Source: Candidatus Zhuqueibacterota bacterium
Lineage (GTDB): Bacteria; Zhuqueibacterota; Zhuqueibacteria; Zhuqueibacterales; Zhuqueibacteraceae
Direction: 5' to 3'
DNA: 9,367 nucleotides
Assembly (NCBI GenBank): GCA_013361015.1
Contig: JABWAN010000139.1
Location: 1 to 9,367 of the forward strand
Position numbers and translations under genes: made by a program. Positions 5,662-9,367 of this stretch are shown piece after piece. How positions within the stretch are numbered: the first letter of the stretch is position 1; every line of letters starts with the position of its first letter. The notes beneath the pieces are model-generated. The model had not been told where the DNA came from. It ran no database searches and worked only from the letters and a program-made list of their open reading frames with translations.

Positions 5662-8106
5662 TTACTGCCCTCTCCCCGCCAGCATCACGTAAATCGTGTG
5701 CAGAATAATTTTCAAATCCATCTTCAGCGACATATTCTCCAAATAAAACAGGTCGTATTGCAATTTTTGCTTCACGTCTTCAAGCGAGGCATCGTATGCG
5801 CCCCTAATTTGCGCCCAGCCGGTGATGCCGGGCTGCACGCGCAAGCGTCTCGGGTAAAGCGGAATTTCTTTGCGCAGTTTTTCCACAAAGAACGGGCGCT
5901 CGGGGCGCGGACCGACGATGCTCATCTCCCCCGCCAACACATTAATGAATTGCGGAACCTCATCGATGCGCCACTTGCGCATGAAACGGCCGCTGCGCGT
6001 GATGCGCGAATCGTCTTTATCTGCCCACTTCGGCCCAGTGAGTTTTTCCGCGTCGGAAACCATCGAGCGGAATTTGATAACGTTGAAACGTCGCCCGTCT
6101 TTGCCCATGCGCTCTTGTTTGTAGAATATCGGGCCGCGCGAATCCAACTTGATGATGAGCGCCACGAGCAGCCACACCGGCGCGAAGAGCACGAGAATCA
6201 CAAGCGACAGCGTGAAATCGAGCACACGCTTGGCGATGCGCTCCCACGTGGGCATGTATTGCGGCAAAATTTCAATGAGCGGAAAACCATAAATCTGATT
6301 CGTGCGCGCCTGCCCGGTGATGATGCTGTAAAGATCGGGCACGATCTTGAGGCTGACCGGCAAGCCGTCGGTTTGCGCGATGATTTGCATCAACGCACGC
6401 TGATCCTTTTGCTCCAACGCAATCAGCACTTCTTCGATTTGATGCCGCCGCGCGATTTCAGATAATTGCTCTAAGCGGCCCAACACCGGCACGCCTTGAA
6501 ATTGCCGGCGCCCCTCTTGCGGTTTGATTTCGGCAAACCCGATGATCTGAAATCCGAGCGCCGGATATTTACTCACCTCTTGATACAGCTCGCGCGCTTT
6601 GCGGCCCCAGCCTGCAATCAGTGTGCGACGCACACCGATGCCATTCTCAAGCAAGTGCCGTTGAATTGTGCGCACAATCATGCGGCCTGTGGTCACGGCG
6701 CCGGCCACGAGCATCCAGTAACTCAACAACAAGATTCTGGTTTTGGGCAGGGGTTCTTGCAAGTCATGCTCCATTTCGAAGGTGAGCAAGTAGATGAGCA
6801 GCACGCCCAATCCCACGATTTTGACAACGGCAACGGCTTCATCAAGCCGTGAAGCGGCGTTCCAGGCGCGATACAAGCCGAGCAAAAGAAAGAGCAAAAA
6901 CCAAAAGGCAAAAATCAAATTGGAGACGGTGAAGGCCGATTCGAAGTTAGTGAGGGAAAACAGCCCCAAGCGCGCGCGCAACTGCGTCCAAATCATGAAG
7001 GCCAGCGTGATGGCGACATAATCACTAATGACCACTACGACTTTTTCGATCCACTTGGGAATGGCCGAGCCCCACTTCTTCGCGGTGAGCAATCCCACCA
7101 ACGTGCCGAAGCCGAAGCCAATGTGAAAGACAAAGAGCAGCGCGGGCACCATCGGCAGTTGCCGCCAGCGCTCATGCCGAACGATTGCGAACGTCATCAA
7201 TAAATTGCAGACGAGATAGGCGCACGCTGCCAAACCCAGCCAAGTCAAATCGCGCGCCGCGCCGAGATCTGCGCCGCCGGCCAGCAATGCCGCAATGACG
7301 AGCAAGCCGAAAGGAATCACATAGTGCGGGCGCAGCAACGCCGGCCGTTTCTTTATGCAATTCGCCCACGAAAAACCATGCAGAAGCGCTTGCCCGAGCA
7401 GATGCAGCAGGGTCCCGCGCAACGGCAGCGTGGAGAGCAGTTGCGGGGAGAAATAAAACGTTTGCCCCTTTTGCTGCAGCCGCGCTGCAATCTCATACTC
7501 GTTATCCAAAATTTCCTGTTCGAGTATGCCGGCTTCGTGCAACGCCTCTTCGCGATAGACCGCATGCACGCAACCTTCTTCGCGCTCCGATTCCGACGCG
7601 CGATCTTGTGTGGCAAGTGGTACGGTCCAATGTGAACCCAGCACCGCAGCATAGGCTTTGCTAGCGTAACTTTTGCCTTGATAAAGCACGCGCCCACCCA
7701 CGCCCGCACACGAATGCCGGTGCATTTGCAGCACCGCCTGCGCGATGAAGTTTTCTTCCAGCGTGGCATTGGGATGAACGGCGAGCATCAAATTTTCAGT
7801 GGGGGGTGTTGCCGTTTGCCGGCGGTGCTTGCGCGGGATTTGCGCCGAACGTTGCCGCACGCGAAAATCCGGATGCGCTTTGCCGAACTCGCGCACGATT
7901 TTGCGCAGCGCCGCCGCCGGACTGTCGAGCAGGAAATGTATTTCGATGAGATGATGCGGATAAGTTTGGCGTGAAAGCGAAGCGAGACATTCGGAAAGAT
8001 GTTCCTGCGCGCCGCGCAACGGGATGGTCACCGTGACTGCAACGTTACCGGACGCCGTGGGAATGACCGGAGAAGAAACACGTTCTTGTGTAACGGCCAT
8101 GAGCAT
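5662..8106 (-). CDS. Fusion: family 2 glycosyltransferase-like domain plus polyprenyl glycosylphosphotransferase
   Basis: The 814-residue inner-membrane protein has two joined parts. Residues 22-230 resemble an ExoA-type GT2 domain: VTVTIPLRGAQEHLSECLAS, then VYREEALHEAG (183-193) and NEYEIAARLQQKG (202-214). Three membrane segments follow (about 262-278, 288-308, 318-340). Residues 350-814 are a complete WcaJ/WbaP-type large phosphoglycosyltransferase: four membrane segments (about 355-372, 396-413, 425-442, 457-475), a nucleotide-binding-like domain (494-600, LIAGWGRKARELYQEV), a re-entrant helix (630-652) and the catalytic domain with Asp715-Glu716 in RIDEVPQFINVL, SIVGPRPE and QPGITGWAQIRG. 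This part should transfer a sugar-1-phosphate to undecaprenyl phosphate, starting a polysaccharide unit. In the GT2 part the DxD site reads His-Pro-Asn (111-113) and the usual ED reads NE (202-203), so it may be inactive. ATG 8106 has GGAG 4 nt upstream; ATG 8100, at 10 nt, is equally possible. The nucleotide-sugar dehydrogenase lies upstream on the same strand. Confidence 0.9.
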   Translation of the reverse strand: MLMAVTQERVSSPVIPTASGNVAVTVTIPLRGAQEHLSECLASLSRQTYPHHLIEIHFLLDSPAAALRKIVREFGKAHPDFRVRQRSAQIPRKHRRQTATPPTENLMLAVHPNATLEENFIAQAVLQMHRHSCAGVGGRVLYQGKSYASKAYAAVLGSHWTVPLATQDRASESEREEGCVHAVYREEALHEAGILEQEILDNEYEIAARLQQKGQTFYFSPQLLSTLPLRGTLLHLLGQALLHGFSWANCIKKRPALLRPHYVIPFGLLVIAALLAGGADLGAARDLTWLGLAACAYLVCNLLMTFAIVRHERWRQLPMVPALLFVFHIGFGFGTLVGLLTAKKWGSAIPKWIEKVVVVISDYVAITLAFMIWTQLRARLGLFSLTNFESAFTVSNLIFAFWFLLFLLLGLYRAWNAASRLDEAVAVVKIVGLGVLLIYLLTFEMEHDLQEPLPKTRILLLSYWMLVAGAVTTGRMIVRTIQRHLLENGIGVRRTLIAGWGRKARELYQEVSKYPALGFQIIGFAEIKPQEGRRQFQGVPVLGRLEQLSEIARRHQIEEVLIALEQKDQRALMQIIAQTDGLPVSLKIVPDLYSIITGQARTNQIYGFPLIEILPQYMPTWERIAKRVLDFTLSLVILVLFAPVWLLVALIIKLDSRGPIFYKQERMGKDGRRFNVIKFRSMVSDAEKLTGPKWADKDDSRITRSGRFMRKWRIDEVPQFINVLAGEMSIVGPRPERPFFVEKLRKEIPLYPRRLRVQPGITGWAQIRGAYDASLEDVKQKLQYDLFYLENMSLKMDLKIILHTIYVMLAGRGQ

Positions 8107-8177
8107 CCCGCTCCGAGAGGTTAAGCTATACCGGCGGTTTCGACACTGCTGCGCCTTCTCGCACGCTCCTCCACGAG

Positions 8178-8206
8178 GTCATTCGCGATGTCATTCCGGA
8201 GGAATC
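8178..8206 (+). repeat. Repeat core copies GTCATTC / GTCATTCCGGAGGAATC
   Basis: GTCATTC occurs at 8178-8184 and again at 8190-8196. The second copy is longer: GTCATTCCGGAGGAATC (8190-8206). It contains its own inverted repeat, ATTCC-GGA-GGAAT. The long form matches the arms of the 83-bp palindrome at 8434-8516 apart from small differences, so it belongs to the same family and may be a solo or decayed half-element. It lies about 70-100 bp before the start of the fusion gene, within its presumed promoter or leader. Confidence 0.6.
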
Positions 8207-8433
8207 TTTTTAAGTGCTCGGCACACACTCGAAACGATTACACATTGATTTGCAGAAAGAGCCACGACTCAAAGGCTTTTGTTTATGGCTTGTCGCTGCT
8301 CCACCTAGGGTTCTTCTCTGCTTGTTTATCTCACCTTGTCTCTTCGAGCGAGGTGGCTTAAAGCCGAGCGAATCTTCCCGCCGCTTGGCGCATTATTTCA
8401 AACAAAGCCTTAGCAGAGTCGCTGCAAAGCAAA

Positions 8434-8516
8434 GTCATTCAGAAGGATCTCTTTCGCGCGCGGGAGAAACATTCCGAAGAGTACCACCAGTGCTAAAGAT
8501 GATTCTTCTGAATGAC
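8434..8516. repeat. 83-bp palindromic (MITE-like) repeat element
   Basis: Left arm GTCATTCAGAAGGATC (8434-8449) and right arm GATTCTTCTGAATGAC (8501-8516) are inverted repeats matching at 15 of 16 positions. Complementarity continues imperfectly inward (TCTTT at 8450-8454 against AAAGA at 8495-8499), so RNA or single-stranded DNA could form a long hairpin with a loop of roughly 30 nt. A further core, CATTCCGAAGAG (8470-8481), lies inside. The element carries no coding capacity. It begins 20 bp beyond the stop codon of the dehydrogenase gene and could act as a transcript-end structure. Whether it is mobile is inference; A-rich flanks on both sides could be a short target duplication but are too simple to prove it. 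Confidence 0.7.
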
Positions 8517-8537
8517 AAAACGAGTGGCCTCGCTTTT
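8517..8537 (-). terminator. Weak possible terminator hairpin after the dehydrogenase gene
   Basis: On the minus strand, AAAAGCGAGGCCACTCGTTTT gives a CGAG/CTCG stem of 4 bp with a GCCA loop, flanked by A and T runs. It starts at the last base of the stop codon. The stem is short and has a bulged G, so on its own it is weak; the adjacent 83-bp palindrome may be the real structure at the transcript end. Confidence 0.25.
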
Positions 8538-9367
8538 CAATGCTCTTCGCGATGCCGCAAACTCTCCGGAATCGAGTTGTTGCCATGGCCGAGCTTGACG
8601 ATTTTGTGCCTGCCGCCGGTGGTGGCTTTGGTGGCATTGCGCGTATCCACGACGAGCTTGGCCTGCTTCACGATCTCTTGATAGTCATAGGCATCATGAT
8701 CCGTGGCGATGACCACACAATCCGAGTCGCGCAGCAATTGCGCCGTGAGCTTCTTGGATTTGTACACTTTGCCGTTCACGCGCAGCGTGGGTACCCACGG
8801 ATCGTTGTACTCCATTTTGCGGCCGCCGCGATTGTAGAGCAGTTCCATTAACTTGATCGCAGGCGAGTTGCGCACGTCATCCACGTTCTTTTTGAACGCG
8901 GCGCCGAGCACGAGAATCTTCGCGTCGCGAATGGCCACGCCGTGGTGCGAAAGCGAGCGAATGATCAAATCCAAAACATAATACGGCATATTCTCGTTGG
9001 TCTGCGCCGCCAGCTCGATGAAGCTGGTGTGAAAATCATACTCGCGCGCTTTCCAGCTCAAGTAGTAAGGATCGACGAGAATACAGTGGCCGCCGATGCC
9101 GGGGCCGGGGCGGAACGGCATGAAGCCGAACGGTTTCGTGGCCGCAGCTTCCACGACTTCCCAAATGTCGACGCCCTCCATGCGATCGCACAACTGGGCC
9201 AGCTCATTCACCAGCGCGATGTTCACCGAGCGGAAAATATTTTCGAGCAATTTCGTCATCTCCGCGGCTTTCGGATTCGACAGTTCTTTCACTTCCACCA
9301 CGACTTTGCGCGTGATGTCTGCGGCGAGCTTCGTGCATGTTTTCGTGACGCCGCCCACCACCACCGG
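8537..9367 (-). CDS. UDP-N-acetylglucosamine/UDP-sugar 6-dehydrogenase, C-terminal part (runs off right edge)
   Basis: The visible 276 residues are the central and C-terminal domains of a nucleotide-sugar dehydrogenase (WbpA/WecC/UDP-glucose dehydrogenase superfamily). These enzymes oxidise C6 of a UDP-sugar twice with NAD+ to a UDP-uronic acid. Seen in the fragment: VVVGGVTKTCTKLA (2-15), the helix around EMTKLLENIFRSVNIALVNE (36-55), the catalytic-Cys motif GPGIGGHCILVDPYYLSWKA (88-107, Cys95 at 9083-9085), and LGAAFKKNVDDVRNSPA (154-170) of the UDP-binding domain. The run KPFGFMPFRPGPG (78-90) fits the UDP-N-acetylglucosamine 6-dehydrogenase branch best. UDP-glucose or UDP-N-acetylmannosamine cannot be excluded without the rest. 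Family members are about 430 residues, so the NAD-binding domain and start lie beyond the edge. It stops with TGA at 8537-8539. The downstream polysaccharide-initiating fusion on the same strand suggests it supplies precursor for the same surface polymer. Confidence 0.92.
   Translation of the reverse strand, partial: PVVVGGVTKTCTKLAADITRKVVVEVKELSNPKAAEMTKLLENIFRSVNIALVNELAQLCDRMEGVDIWEVVEAAATKPFGFMPFRPGPGIGGHCILVDPYYLSWKAREYDFHTSFIELAAQTNENMPYYVLDLIIRSLSHHGVAIRDAKILVLGAAFKKNVDDVRNSPAIKLMELLYNRGGRKMEYNDPWVPTLRVNGKVYKSKKLTAQLLRDSDCVVIATDHDAYDYQEIVKQAKLVVDTRNATKATTGGRHKIVKLGHGNNSIPESLRHREEH

Larger units (their letters stand above)
8107..8536. other. 430-bp non-coding gap with palindromic repeats
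   Basis: No convincing gene lies between the dehydrogenase and the fusion protein. Open frames here (for example plus 8214-8681) have no family features and run into the dehydrogenase antisense. The gap carries at least four copies of a repeat core starting GTCATTC or CATTC (8178-8206, 8434-8449, 8470-8481 and inverted 8501-8516). Between 8225 and 8430 I see nothing recognisable. I found no strong sigma-70 promoter in front of the fusion gene; a TATAGC at about 8127-8132 on the minus strand lacks a good -35 box. Confidence 0.6.

Noticed and set aside
5698..6465. 255-residue plus-strand open frame
   Set aside because: It lies entirely opposite the catalytic half of the glycosylphosphotransferase, and its composition is that of a shadow frame.
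8178..8516. CRISPR array
   Set aside because: Repeat copies are inverted as well as direct, unevenly spaced and degenerate, with no regular spacers and no cas genes.
8214..8681. 155-residue plus-strand open frame across the intergenic gap
   Set aside because: It spans the palindromic repeat and runs antisense into the dehydrogenase C-terminus; there is no recognisable domain.

Overview
The window looks like a piece of chromosome from a free-living diderm (Gram-negative-type) bacterium of moderate G+C. It encodes a beta-barrel outer-membrane protein with a signal peptide and an envelope-polysaccharide initiating enzyme. The mix of an EF-G-like GTPase, a solo STAS protein, a Uma2 nuclease, a YefM/YoeB module and short palindromic intergenic repeats resembles uncultured FCB-type or candidate-phylum genomes (KSB1/Calditrichota were considered). 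This placement is only an impression; no rRNA or marker gene here settles it. The genetic code is standard: several genes end in TGA and Trp is read from TGG.

Layout, left to right. (1) 1-2177, minus strand: the N-terminal part of an EF-G-like translational GTPase (GTG start, runs off the left edge), preceded by a 532-residue acyl-CoA ligase only 23 bp upstream, so probably one transcript. (2) 2347-2694, minus: a 115-residue stand-alone STAS (anti-sigma-factor antagonist type) protein behind an almost perfect sigma-70 promoter. (3) 2940-4244, plus: a divergently transcribed 434-residue alginate-export-like outer-membrane barrel, the only plus-strand gene. (4) 4338-5598, minus: a small accessory island with a Uma2-family nuclease, a YefM antitoxin and a YoeB toxin gene. 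The toxin gene is broken by one in-frame TGA where the family has a conserved Trp. (5) 5662-8106, minus: an 814-residue fusion of an ExoA-like family 2 glycosyltransferase domain with a complete large polyprenyl glycosylphosphotransferase. (6) 8107-8536: a non-coding gap carrying palindromic repeats. (7) 8537-9367, minus: the C-terminal two thirds of a UDP-N-acetylglucosamine/UDP-sugar 6-dehydrogenase, running off the right edge.

The right half reads as the edge of an exopolysaccharide or O-antigen locus. The dehydrogenase would make a UDP-uronic acid, and the glycosylphosphotransferase would load the first sugar phosphate onto undecaprenyl phosphate at the inner membrane. The Uma2/YefM/YoeB group sits just downstream on the same strand and looks like inserted or decaying accessory DNA. 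The left half (STAS, acyl-CoA ligase, EF-G-like) is housekeeping or regulatory in character.

The points most worth a second look are the nonsense-mutated toxin next to an intact antitoxin, the glycosyltransferase domain that has lost its DxD motif but is still fused to an apparently active phosphoglycosyltransferase, and the palindromic repeat cluster. I found no CRISPR array, tRNA, rRNA, transposase or clearly new multi-gene system.
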